Assembly: GCA_019348435.1 (NCBI GenBank)
Contig: JAHWJM010000095.1
Span: 1-8,526, forward strand
DNA from: Actinomycetota bacterium
Lineage (GTDB): Bacteria > Actinomycetota > Thermoleophilia > Solirubrobacterales > Solirubrobacteraceae
DNA: 8,526 bases
Reading direction: 5' to 3'
Part shown: positions 1 through 6,623 of the stretch, in pieces
How positions within the stretch are numbered: position 1 is the stretch's first letter
How the letters are laid out: each line of letters starts with the position of its first letter
Translations under genes and position numbers: made by a program
The notes under the pieces: model-generated
Told to the model about the DNA's origin: nothing
What the model saw: the letters and a program-made list of their open reading frames with translations, nothing else
The model's database searches: none

Positions 1-131
1 GCCGGGAGCCGGACGAGACGTTCTGGGGCGGCTACAGCTCGGTGTTCATCGATCCCGAGGGTCACCCGTGGGAGATCGCCCACAACCCTCACTGGATCCT
101 TACGCCCGACGGCGGGGTCAGGCTGTCCTGA
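1..131 (+). CDS. VOC (glyoxalase/bleomycin-resistance) family protein, C-terminal fragment
   Basis: Only the last 42 codons are present, read from base 3 to the TGA at 129-131; the start lies outside the window. The fragment contains the pattern WGGYSSVFIDPEGHPWEIAHN, the usual last beta strands of a vicinal-oxygen-chelate domain: 'F.DPdGh.wEia.np'. The Glu in WEIA is, in the family, a metal ligand of glyoxalase-type enzymes, although many members are not glyoxalases and the substrate cannot be told from this piece. The gene ends inside the end of the convergent AraC-type gene (14 bp overlap, 118-131). AraC-type regulators and VOC proteins as neighbours may be functionally linked, but that is inference. 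A dehalogenase, dioxygenase or resistance protein of the same fold is equally possible. Confidence 0.75.
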   Translation, partial: REPDETFWGGYSSVFIDPEGHPWEIAHNPHWILTPDGGVRLS

Positions 132-852
132 GCCGCTCACCGGCCGGTGCGGCACCGGTGGCGACCAACGCCGCGGGCGGTAGCCCGGTCAGCTGCCGGC
201 AGTCGCGGGTCAGGTGCGGCTGGTCGGCGTAGCCGCTCTCGACCGCCGCGCGGGCCAGCTGCCCTCCGTCAGCGACCAGCCCGAGGAAGCGCTGGAGGCG
301 CAGCACCCGCCCCAGCGTCCGCGGCGAGTAGCCGACGGCGTTCTCGAACCGCCGGCGCAGCTGGCGGTCGGACATGCCGAGACGGTCTGACAGTGCCGCG
401 ATCGGTGTCTGCACGCGGCAAAGACCGAGTACGGCCGCGCGGACGACGGGGTCGGGCCCAGCCGCCTGCTCGAGTTGAGCGGCGACCGCCTCCATCATGA
501 CCTGAAGTCGCGAGGCTGCCCCCACGGCTTCACCGACACGGTCGGTGAGTTCCTGCCCGCCGGCCCAGATCTCGGCGACGGTGGCGGTGGCGTCGAGCAA
601 CTCCGCGGCGGGCAGTCCCAGTACGGGGCCTGCGGCGCCGATCCGAAACCGGACCCCCAACTTCGGCTCGGCGGACGTCAGCCGCGGGACGACCGCGCGC
701 GTGGCCGGTCCGGCGACGATCAGGTCGTCGCCGGTCCAGACCACGTCGACGCACCCGTCGGGCAACACACGCAGCGGGGCCTGGCGACGAGCCCACAGGC
801 ACGCCACATGCGATGACAGCGGCGGCGGTGCCCGCCACTCCTGGTAGGTCAT
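118..852 (-). CDS. AraC-family transcriptional regulator
   Basis: A 244-residue DNA-binding regulator. The N-terminal ~100 residues carry the small sensing domain seen in many actinobacterial AraC proteins: LPDGCVDVVW at 30-39, GVRFRIGAAGPVLGLPA at 66-82. The C-terminal ~100 residues form the double helix-turn-helix: first helix pair around 150-171 (IAALSDRLGMSDRQLRRRFE), second around 198-224 (AAVESGYADQPHLTRDCRQL), then the typical GLPPAAL at 223-229. I chose the ATG at 852 because homologous proteins begin near 'YQEWRAPPPL'. An in-frame GTG at 921 would add 23 residues and would overlap the TGA of the upstream DHPS-like gene as GTGA; the added residues look like non-conserved linker. No strong ribosome site precedes either start. 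It follows the DHPS-like gene on the same strand after 65 bp, so it may be the last gene of that unit, or regulate the convergent VOC gene. Its targets are unknown. Confidence 0.9.
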   Translation of the reverse strand: MTYQEWRAPPPLSSHVACLWARRQAPLRVLPDGCVDVVWTGDDLIVAGPATRAVVPRLTSAEPKLGVRFRIGAAGPVLGLPAAELLDATATVAEIWAGGQELTDRVGEAVGAASRLQVMMEAVAAQLEQAAGPDPVVRAAVLGLCRVQTPIAALSDRLGMSDRQLRRRFENAVGYSPRTLGRVLRLQRFLGLVADGGQLARAAVESGYADQPHLTRDCRQLTGLPPAALVATGAAPAGERLRTA

Positions 853-910
853 CCCGACAGTCTGGCCGTGACGGGCCGCCCCCGCCACCGGACGCGACCC
901 AGACCGCTCC

Positions 911-927
911 GACGGCGTCACGCCGTC
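911..927. other. Perfect 7-bp inverted repeat spanning the stop codon of the DHPS-like gene
   Basis: The bases read GACGGCG-TCA-CGCCGTC, a perfect 7-bp stem with a 3-base centre. The centre is the complement of the TGA stop of the DHPS-like gene (918-920). No T-run follows on the minus strand, so it is not a standard intrinsic terminator. It could be a hairpin separating that gene from the AraC gene, an operator-like palindrome, or chance in very GC-rich DNA. Confidence 0.4.
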
Positions 928-1751
928 TCCAGGGCGGCCAGCAGCTCGGCCGCCTGCCGGGCGCCGCGCGCGTCGTGCACCCGCACGATCCGCGCCCCGC
1001 GCGCGATCCCGGCCGCGCACGCGACGAGGCTCGCCTCGGCGCGGTCGCCCGTGTCGAGGCCGAGTGCCCGCCCGAGAAAGATCTTGTTCGACGCGGCGAG
1101 CATCACCGGGTGCCCCAGCGCGGAGAAGAGCTCCAACCGCGCGAGCAGCCGCAGCGACTGCTGCCAGGTCTTGCCGAGGTCGAGCCCCGGATCGACGATC
1201 ACGCGCTCATTGGGTAGGCCCGCGTGCGCGGCCCGCTCCACCAGGCCGGCGAGCACCTCGCGCACGTCCTCCACCACGTCGCCGTAGACCGGCTCGGGAT
1301 CGGCGATCTGGGGGCCGAGGCGGTTGTGCGTCGCCACCACCGCCGCGCCGGCCGCGGCGGCGGCGGGCAGATAGCCGGGGTCGGAGAAACCACTCATGTC
1401 GTTGCCGATGACCGCGCCCGCGGCGAAGCCCGCGGCGGCGACCGACGCGCGCCATGTGTCGACCGAGAGGGCAACCTCGAAGCGGGCGCGCAGCGCGGCG
1501 ACCGTCGAAGCCACCAGCTCGACCTCTTCGGGCTCGGAGACGTCGCGCACGCCGACGCCGCCCGGCCGCGCGCCGACGTCGAGCACGTCCGCCCCGTCGC
1601 CGACGAGCCGCTCGGCGTGGCGCAGGAGCGCGTCGAGCTCGAAGTGCGCGCCGCGGTCATAGAACGAGTCGCGCGTGCGGTTGAGGATGCCCATGACCAC
1701 GGCGCGCCGGGTCAGGTCCCAGGTGTGAGGTCCGGCGCACAGCCGCTGCAT
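918..1751 (-). CDS. Dihydropteroate synthase-like protein, FolP2 type (pterin-binding TIM barrel)
   Basis: A 277-residue protein of the dihydropteroate synthase (DHPS) family, near the usual length of ~270-290. Family landmarks in order: AGPHTWDL (6-13), MGILNRTRDSFYDRG (20-34), GADVLDVGARPGG (53-65), SVDTWRA (96-102), IGND (115-118), VDPGLDLGKT (186-195), AASNKIFLG (219-227), VRVHD (256-260). True FolP enzymes have NVTPDSF, GGESTRPG and S-R-K where this has NRTRDSF, GARPGG and S-N-K. These are the loops and residues that handle pterin pyrophosphate and p-aminobenzoate. The same substitutions (NRT, SFYD, SNK, SVDTWRA) are what I recall of mycobacterial FolP2, which is reported to lack DHPS activity. 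The ATG at 1751 keeps the first conserved strand and overlaps the ATP-grasp gene by 40 bp; ATG 1793 or 1694 are alternatives, the last losing that strand. Likely cytoplasmic. I infer a pterin-related or other substrate, not ordinary folate synthesis. Confidence 0.86.
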   Translation of the reverse strand: MQRLCAGPHTWDLTRRAVVMGILNRTRDSFYDRGAHFELDALLRHAERLVGDGADVLDVGARPGGVGVRDVSEPEEVELVASTVAALRARFEVALSVDTWRASVAAAGFAAGAVIGNDMSGFSDPGYLPAAAAAGAAVVATHNRLGPQIADPEPVYGDVVEDVREVLAGLVERAAHAGLPNERVIVDPGLDLGKTWQQSLRLLARLELFSALGHPVMLAASNKIFLGRALGLDTGDRAEASLVACAAGIARGARIVRVHDARGARQAAELLAALETA

Positions 1752-2584
1752 CCGCCGGGCATCGTGCCACGGTGTGCGGCGGCGACCGCGCATTGGGCGA
1801 CGAAGCAGGCCTGCCCAGGGTCGGTGACGTCGAAGCCGAACGGCCCGTTGGCCTCCAGCGCCCAGTGGCGGCCCTGCGCGTCGGTGAGGATGTCGACGCC
1901 CATCAGGCCGCCCCCGAGCGAGCCCACCATGCGCCGCGCGAGTCGCGCCATCGCGGCCGGCGGCTCGAAGGCCCGCCGGTAGACCGTCCCGTGCGTGACG
2001 AGAGCGCCCGGCGCGCGACGCTTCTCATACGCGGCCGACACGCGCCCGGGCGTCGCGTAGATGCGCACGCACGCCGGCTCCTCGATCCACTGCTGCAGGA
2101 CCGCGGGCCCCTCGCGCTGCGGCCACGACGCGGCGGCCGCGTGGGCCTCGTGGAGGTTGGACACCAGCGTGACGTGCCGCCCGCCATCGCCCAGGGCAGG
2201 CTTGAGCACGAGGGGGCCGCGGTCGCCCGGCCAGCGCGCCAGGTCACCAAGCCGCCAGGTGGCCGGTTGCGGCAAGCCGTGCGCCGCCCACCGCTCGTGG
2301 GTCGCCAGCTTGTCGGCGGCCGCGACGAGCGCCGACACGGGGTTGACCAACGCCGCGCCGGCAGCCTCGAGCGCCATCGCGAGGCGCAGCGTGGGCGCCC
2401 GCGCTGCCACCTCCTCGTTGAGCACGTGCGCGACGACGAGATCCCAGCGCGGCCCCGGGCTCGACGGCGCGCGCGCGAGTCGCTCGACCTCGCACCCGTG
2501 CGCGCGCAGCGTCCGCTGCCAGGCATCGGCGTAGCCGGTGGGCTCGTACCAGGGTGCGTCGGTGATGACGAGCAGGACGCGCAC
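1712..2584 (-). CDS. RimK-like ATP-grasp ligase
   Basis: A 290-residue ATP-grasp enzyme. This superfamily activates a carboxylate as an acyl phosphate with ATP and joins it to an amine or thiol. Visible landmarks: N-terminal Rossmann-like strand MRVLLVITDAPW (1-12); NPVSALVAAADKLATHERWA (81-100), the RimK-type linker with its DK pair; LVLKPALGDGGRHV (125-138), with the ATP-contacting Lys128 and glycine loop; VLQQWIEE (162-169), the hinge that holds adenine; MGVDIL (228-233) with Asp231; and ALEANGPFGFD (242-252), where Glu244 and Asn246 are the expected metal ligands. All key residues appear intact, so it should be active. The GTG start at 2584 has GAGGT six bases upstream. The last ~13 codons overlap the DHPS-like gene, pointing to one transcript and probably coupled translation. 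The substrate is unknown: RimK relatives add glutamate or other amino acids to proteins, pterins or cofactors, and other ATP-grasps act on surface glycans. Confidence 0.9.
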   Translation of the reverse strand: MRVLLVITDAPWYEPTGYADAWQRTLRAHGCEVERLARAPSSPGPRWDLVVAHVLNEEVAARAPTLRLAMALEAAGAALVNPVSALVAAADKLATHERWAAHGLPQPATWRLGDLARWPGDRGPLVLKPALGDGGRHVTLVSNLHEAHAAAASWPQREGPAVLQQWIEEPACVRIYATPGRVSAAYEKRRAPGALVTHGTVYRRAFEPPAAMARLARRMVGSLGGGLMGVDILTDAQGRHWALEANGPFGFDVTDPGQACFVAQCAVAAAHRGTMPGGCSGCAPDLTPGT

Positions 2585-2590
2585 GTGTGA

Positions 2591-2595
2591 ACCTC
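2591..2595 (-). promoter_or_regulatory. Ribosome binding site of the ATP-grasp gene
   Basis: The minus strand reads GAGGT, then six bases, then the GTG at 2584. This is the best Shine-Dalgarno match near any start in the window and supports the GTG choice. Confidence 0.6.
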
Positions 2596-2600
2596 ATGTG

Positions 2601-4286
2601 GTGCCCCGGGTCTCGGTCCTCATGCCTGTCCATGCGCAGGCCGCCTTCGTGCCCCGGGCAGTCGCCTCGCTGCTCGCCCAGGACCTCACCGACTGGGAGC
2701 TCGTCGTGATCGACGACGGCTCGCCGGACGACGTCGCGGCGGCGCTCGTGTCCGATCGGCGCATCGCCCTGCACCGCCTGCCCGCCAACCGCGGCCTCGG
2801 CGCCGCGCTCAACGAAGGGCTGGCGCGGGCCCGGGCGCCGCTCGTCGCCTACCTGCCCGCCGACGACGTCCTGCACGCCGACCACCTCTCGACGCTGGCC
2901 CAAGGGCTCGAGGACCCCGACGTCACGCTCGCGCACGCGCGGTGCGAGCCGGGCGCGCCGCAGCTCCAGCTCGTCCAGGTCATGCACCGCCGCACGGCGG
3001 ACCGGTGGATCGAGCGTCCCCAGCTGGAGAGCGACGACCTCGAGCTGCTGTTCTTCGCGCGGCTGCAAAACCGCGTGGGGATCGACCGCGTCACGTGCCG
3101 CTGGACGCAGCACCCCGCACAGCGCCACCGCGCGTTCCTGTCACGCTGCGACGGCGGTCTCAACGTCGTGCGCCGCCGCTACCGCGTCCGCGATCCGCTG
3201 CGCTTCCACGCCTCCGACGGCGGCCATGTCGACGAGGTCGCGCGCTATGCGCGCTTCCGCCGCGACCCCCGGCCGCCGCGCGACCCCGGCGACCTGCGCA
3301 TCCTGCTGGCCGGGGAGCTCGCCTTCAACCCCGAGCGGGTGATGGCCTTCGAGGAGCGCGGACACGAGCTGCTCGGCCTGTGGATCGACGACCCGCTTGG
3401 CTTCAACACGGTCGGCCCGCTGCCCTTCGGCCACGTGCGCGACCTCGACTCGGTCGGCGAGATCGCCGCGGCCCGCCCCGACGTCATCTACGCGCTGCTC
3501 AACTGGCGCGTGGTTCGGCTCGCTCACGCGATCCTCGAGGCGCGGACCGGCGTGCCGCTCGTCTTCCACTACAAGGAGGCGCCGCAGCGCTCGATCGCGC
3601 GCGGGGAGTGGCCGCTGCTGGCCGACGTCGTCACCCGGGCCGACGCGGTCGTGCTGTCCTCGCCCGAGATGCGCGAGTGGTTCGAGGCCACGCTCCCCGG
3701 TCGGCTGGACCCGGCGCGCACGCTCGTCCTCGACGGGGACCTGCCCAAGCGCGACTGGCTCGAGGGCGGGCCGTCGCCGCGCCTGTCGGCGTCCGACGGC
3801 GAGGTCCACACCGTCCTGGCCGGCCGGCCGTACGGGTTCGACGAGGCGCTCTTCGCGGGGCTGCGCGCGCGAGGCATCCGCCTCCACGTCCATCGCGACG
3901 TGGGCCCGCAGGACTGGGTGCCGGTGCTGTCGCGCTATGACGCCGGCTGGCTGCATCCGGTCCGCGCCGGCAACGGCGGCGACGTGCGCCTCGCCGCCTG
4001 GGACGACCTCAACCTGCCGGCGCGCATCCCGATGCTGCTCGCCGCCGGGCTGCCGCTCATCGCTCCCCGCAACGCGCCCGGCGCGGTCCACGCCGCGCAG
4101 GCACTGGCCGAGTCCGTCGGCGCGGGGATCGTCTACGACGACCTCGACGACCTCGCGGCGCAGCTTCGCCACGCCGCCCATCTCGAGCGCCGCCGCGCCG
4201 CGGCCTGGGCCGCGCGCGAGCAGGTCACCTTCGACCGCCACGCCGACCGGCTGCTCGAGCTGTTGCGCTCCGTCGCGGGGCACTGA
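2601..4286 (+). CDS. Two-domain glycosyltransferase (GT2-type GT-A domain fused to a GT4-like GT-B half)
   Basis: A 561-residue protein from the chosen GTG, which gives the typical opening MPRVSVLMPV. Residues 1 to ~220 are a GT2-type GT-A domain: SVLMPVH (5-11), VVIDDGSPDD (35-44) for nucleotide-sugar binding, NRGLGAALNEGL (63-74), and PADD (86-89) as the DXD-like metal site. From ~231 a new Rossmann strand begins (DLRILLAGELAFNPERVMAF). The protein continues like a GT-B transferase: VFHYKEAPQRS (321-331), ADAVVLSSPEMREWFE (347-362), VLAGRPYGFDEALF (405-418) and NLPARIPMLLAAGLPLIAP (471-489). The E-x7-E pair of canonical GT4 enzymes is not seen in that last segment. No signal peptide or membrane span is evident, so it is probably cytosolic and acts on a lipid-linked or nucleotide-linked glycan. 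Start alternatives are GTG 2598 and ATG 2565; the latter has AGGG ten bases upstream but would overlap the divergent gene by 20 bp. The end overlaps glf by 62 bp, tail to tail. Confidence 0.85.
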   Translation: MPRVSVLMPVHAQAAFVPRAVASLLAQDLTDWELVVIDDGSPDDVAAALVSDRRIALHRLPANRGLGAALNEGLARARAPLVAYLPADDVLHADHLSTLAQGLEDPDVTLAHARCEPGAPQLQLVQVMHRRTADRWIERPQLESDDLELLFFARLQNRVGIDRVTCRWTQHPAQRHRAFLSRCDGGLNVVRRRYRVRDPLRFHASDGGHVDEVARYARFRRDPRPPRDPGDLRILLAGELAFNPERVMAFEERGHELLGLWIDDPLGFNTVGPLPFGHVRDLDSVGEIAAARPDVIYALLNWRVVRLAHAILEARTGVPLVFHYKEAPQRSIARGEWPLLADVVTRADAVVLSSPEMREWFEATLPGRLDPARTLVLDGDLPKRDWLEGGPSPRLSASDGEVHTVLAGRPYGFDEALFAGLRARGIRLHVHRDVGPQDWVPVLSRYDAGWLHPVRAGNGGDVRLAAWDDLNLPARIPMLLAAGLPLIAPRNAPGAVHAAQALAESVGAGIVYDDLDDLAAQLRHAAHLERRRAAAWAAREQVTFDRHADRLLELLRSVAGH

Positions 4287-5388
4287 CCAGCGCGTCGGCG
4301 CGGTCAAGCGCCTCGCGCATGCAGTCGTCCATGTCGAGATAGGCGTAGTTGGCCAGCCGTCCGGCGAAGACGACGTCGCCGACCCGTCCGCGGACGAAGG
4401 CCTGGTAGCGGTCGTTGAGCGCGCGCGTGCGTGCGAGCTCCACCGGATAGTGCCGACCGGGCGCACCCGCGAACTCGAAGCCCAGCACGGTCCCCTCACA
4501 GTGCTGGCCGGAGGCGTGCTTGGTCTCGTGGATGCGGATGAACGGGTATTCGAGCGCGGGGTAGTTGACGACCGTCGCCTCCTGCGCGTAGTCGACGTGG
4601 GGGACATGCACGCAGCGCACGGCGATGCCGCGCCAGTCCAGCGCGCCGAGGCGGTGGGCGCAGAAGGCGTCGAGCGGGCACGTGAGCACCGCGACGTCGG
4701 CCGCCTCGCGGGCGAGGTGCACGGCCAGCGTGCCCAACGACACGTCGACACCGGTGCGCACGACGATGCGCGGCCCGGCGAGCAGACCGTCGATGAGGTC
4801 GGCGTAGCCGTTGGGCCCGGCCGGCCAGCCCTGGAAGCGATCGCCGAACAAATACGGGTCGTCGTCCCAGCGCACCGCGACACGCCGCGGCGCCCACGTG
4901 GCGGAGAGCTCGCGCGGCGGGCGTCCCCACTGCTTGCGGGTGTAGGGCTCGACATAGCGCGCGTAGAGCGTCGGCCCCATGAGCTCCAGGCACCACGCCT
5001 CGAAGTCGGCCGCCCGGGCGCGCGTCTCGGGGTCGATGTCGCGCCGGGCCTCCAGCTCGCGGCGGATGTCAGCCGAGCGGCTCTGGCGCTCGATGTCGGA
5101 GACAAGGATCGGCCAGTTGAGCAGGCGGCCCTCGACCACGATGCGCACGCGGTGGCGGTAGTCGTTGAACGGCGTCATGGCGTTGGCCAGGCGCCAGACC
5201 TCCTCGTCGTCGGTGTGGAAGACGTGCGTGCCGTGCGGCTCGTACAGGACCCCCTCGAGGTGGTCGGAGCGGATCAGCCCGCCCGGCGCCGCCGCGCGCT
5301 CGAGCACCACCGAGTCGACGCCGTGCTCGGCGAGCCGGTGGGCGATCGTGCAGCCCGTCAGGCCGGCGCCGACGATAAGCGCGCGCAC
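4225..5388 (-). CDS. glf: UDP-galactopyranose mutase
   Basis: A 387-residue flavoenzyme that converts UDP-galactopyranose to UDP-galactofuranose using reduced FAD. Landmarks: FAD-binding GAGLTG (7-12); GGLIRSD (36-42); EPHGTHVFHT (50-59), the Glf form of 'kyGpHiFHT'; YTRKQWGRPPREL (149-161), with the conserved KQW; RRVAVRWDDDPYLFGDRFQG (168-187); VVNYPALEYPFIRIHETKH (273-291), which contains the substrate-phosphate Arg285; HYPVE (313-317), with the conserved active-site Tyr314; and GRLANYAYLDMDD (343-355), with a second active-site tyrosine. Length and order match bacterial Glf (~370-400 residues). The GTG at 5388 begins one base after the TGA of the upstream GT4 gene, so the two are surely one operon with coupled translation. 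The last ~19 residues are an Arg/Ala-rich tail lying in the 62-bp overlap with the convergent glycosyltransferase gene. Its product would feed galactofuranosyl transfer by a glycosyltransferase nearby. Confidence 0.94.
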   Translation of the reverse strand: MRALIVGAGLTGCTIAHRLAEHGVDSVVLERAAAPGGLIRSDHLEGVLYEPHGTHVFHTDDEEVWRLANAMTPFNDYRHRVRIVVEGRLLNWPILVSDIERQSRSADIRRELEARRDIDPETRARAADFEAWCLELMGPTLYARYVEPYTRKQWGRPPRELSATWAPRRVAVRWDDDPYLFGDRFQGWPAGPNGYADLIDGLLAGPRIVVRTGVDVSLGTLAVHLAREAADVAVLTCPLDAFCAHRLGALDWRGIAVRCVHVPHVDYAQEATVVNYPALEYPFIRIHETKHASGQHCEGTVLGFEFAGAPGRHYPVELARTRALNDRYQAFVRGRVGDVVFAGRLANYAYLDMDDCMREALDRADALVSAPRRSATARAAGRRGGRR

Positions 5389-5389
5389 G

Positions 5390-6595
5390 TCAGCCCAGAC
5401 GCACTTCGAGGGCGCGCTCGCGCGGGACCGCCGCGCCGCTGACCGCGCCATAGACGTCGAGGACCCGATCGGCGAGGACCTCCCAGTCGTAGTCTCCCGC
5501 GCGCTCAGTCGCCCTCTCGGCCAGTGCCACCCGCAGTCCGCCATCCTGGAGCACGGCGTCGAGGGCCTGTGCCAGCGCCTGCGCGTCGCGCGGCGCCACC
5601 AGGAGCCCCGCGTCTCCGAGCGCGCGGGGGATGCCGCCGGTCCGCGAGGCGACGATGGGGAGGCCCGCCTGCAGGCCCTCGAGCAGCACCGAGCCGAGCT
5701 CCTCGTAGAGCGAGGGCAGGACGAGCACGTCGGCGCCGGCCAGCAGCGCCGGCATCTCGTCATGCGGCCGGAAGCCCAGGAAGTGAGCGCGCTCGGCGAG
5801 GCCCAGGCGCCGCGCCCGTCGCTCCAGGGCCCGCCGCTGGGGGCCGTCGCCGACCAGGCAGAGTTGCGCGCCTCGCGTGCGCAGCATCGCCGCCGCCTCG
5901 AGCAGGTACGCCACGCCCTTCTGCTCGACCAGCCGGCCGCTGAACAGGATGCGCGGGCGCGCGATGTGCGCCAGCGGGTCGTCGCCCGCCTGCGCGAAGT
6001 CCGCGGGGACCACTCCGGAGGGGATCACGCGCAATCGCCCGGCCGGCACGCCGTCAGCGATCAGCAGCTCGGCCAGGCGCGGGGTGAGCGCGATGACGGC
6101 GTCCGCGGTGCTCGCGGCACGGGTCTCGATGCGGCCGCCGAGATGGCGCAGGACGGCCCCCCGCAGCCCGCCGCCCTCGACCGTGTGGGCCAGGCTGCTG
6201 TGGAGGGTCAGCACGAGCGGGATGCGGGCGCGGCCCGCGGCGGCCTGCGCCATCGGGACCACCGCCAGGTCCTCGCCGAGGTGCACGTGAAGCAGCGTCG
6301 CCCCGCGGGCCAGCCGCGAGACCAGCGGGGCGGCGGGGATGGCGTAGAGCTGGCGCAGGGAGCCAACGGGGGCTCCCAGCCGGTGGACGGTCGCGCTGCG
6401 GCCGAGGGGCTGGCGGGCGGGGGCGCCGGGCGGGCGCGTGGTCACCACGTCCTGGGCGACGCCGCGCGCGTCCAGCGCGCGTGTCAGGCACGCGGTGTGG
6501 TTCTGCATCCCGCCGATCGGATCGAACCGCACCCCCCGGCCTGACAGAGCCTCGGGCGGCGGCTCGAAGACCGAGCACAGGCGGACGACCCGCAT
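5390..6595 (-). CDS. GT4-family glycosyltransferase (upstream of glf)
   Basis: A 401-residue GT-B retaining glycosyltransferase. The N-terminal half has the acceptor-side opening FDPIGGMQNHTACLTRAL (24-41), where GGMQNH is the usual glycine-rich loop, plus LLHVHLGEDLAVVPM (101-115) and LVLTLHSSLAHTVEGG (127-142). The C-terminal half binds the nucleotide sugar: ILFSGRLVEQKG (216-227), LCLVGDGPQ (245-253), and the E-x7-E signature YEELGSVLLEGLQAG (Glu298 and Glu306), followed by LPIVASRTGG (312-321). The ATG at 6595 gives the normal N-terminus; an extension to 6631 is open but would run into the divergent gene's leader. It is the first gene of a two-gene unit with glf and ends one base before the glf start. 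The sugar donor is not predictable from sequence; UDP-Galf transfer is possible but characterised bacterial Galf transferases are often GT2. Likely cytosolic. Confidence 0.93.
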   Translation of the reverse strand: MRVVRLCSVFEPPPEALSGRGVRFDPIGGMQNHTACLTRALDARGVAQDVVTTRPPGAPARQPLGRSATVHRLGAPVGSLRQLYAIPAAPLVSRLARGATLLHVHLGEDLAVVPMAQAAAGRARIPLVLTLHSSLAHTVEGGGLRGAVLRHLGGRIETRAASTADAVIALTPRLAELLIADGVPAGRLRVIPSGVVPADFAQAGDDPLAHIARPRILFSGRLVEQKGVAYLLEAAAMLRTRGAQLCLVGDGPQRRALERRARRLGLAERAHFLGFRPHDEMPALLAGADVLVLPSLYEELGSVLLEGLQAGLPIVASRTGGIPRALGDAGLLVAPRDAQALAQALDAVLQDGGLRVALAERATERAGDYDWEVLADRVLDVYGAVSGAAVPRERALEVRLG

Positions 6596-6605
6596 GCGGT
6601 GGCTA

Positions 6606-6623
6606 CTGCCCCGCAAGGGGTAG
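6606..6623. other. Small hairpin with a GCAA loop in the 41-bp divergent spacer
   Basis: On the plus strand the spacer reads CTGCCCC-GCAA-GGGGTAG. As RNA this is a 7-bp stem (including one G-U pair) closed by a GNRA-type tetraloop, 13 bases before the GTG of the plus-strand GT4 gene. It lies between the divergent starts at 6595 and 6637, where promoters or an operator would be expected. I see no convincing -10/-35 pair. It might be a leader hairpin, an operator or chance. Confidence 0.35.

Noticed and set aside
853..1020. N-terminal extension of the AraC frame up to 1020.
   Set aside because: The extra residues are Arg/Ala/Gly-rich, lie inside the DHPS-like gene and do not resemble any AraC N-terminus.
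3141..5105. A 654-codon open frame on the minus strand across the glycosyltransferase and glf genes.
   Set aside because: The translation is low-complexity Arg/Ser/Ala-rich with no domain motifs; the real proteins in the other frames have clear family signatures. Long spurious frames are expected in such GC-rich DNA.
3397..5442. A 681-codon open frame on the plus strand.
   Set aside because: It runs antisense to glf and in a shifted frame of the glycosyltransferase gene; its product has no recognisable motif and strongly biased composition.
5389..5763. N-terminal extension of the glf frame to 5763.
   Set aside because: The added 125 residues are antisense-like filler within the GT4 gene; the FAD-binding strand and GAGLTG motif start right at GTG 5388.
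5165..6544. A 459-codon plus-strand frame opposite the glf-linked GT4 gene.
   Set aside because: It is the antisense of a GT4 gene with a full set of motifs; the translation is His/Gln/Arg/Gly-rich filler.
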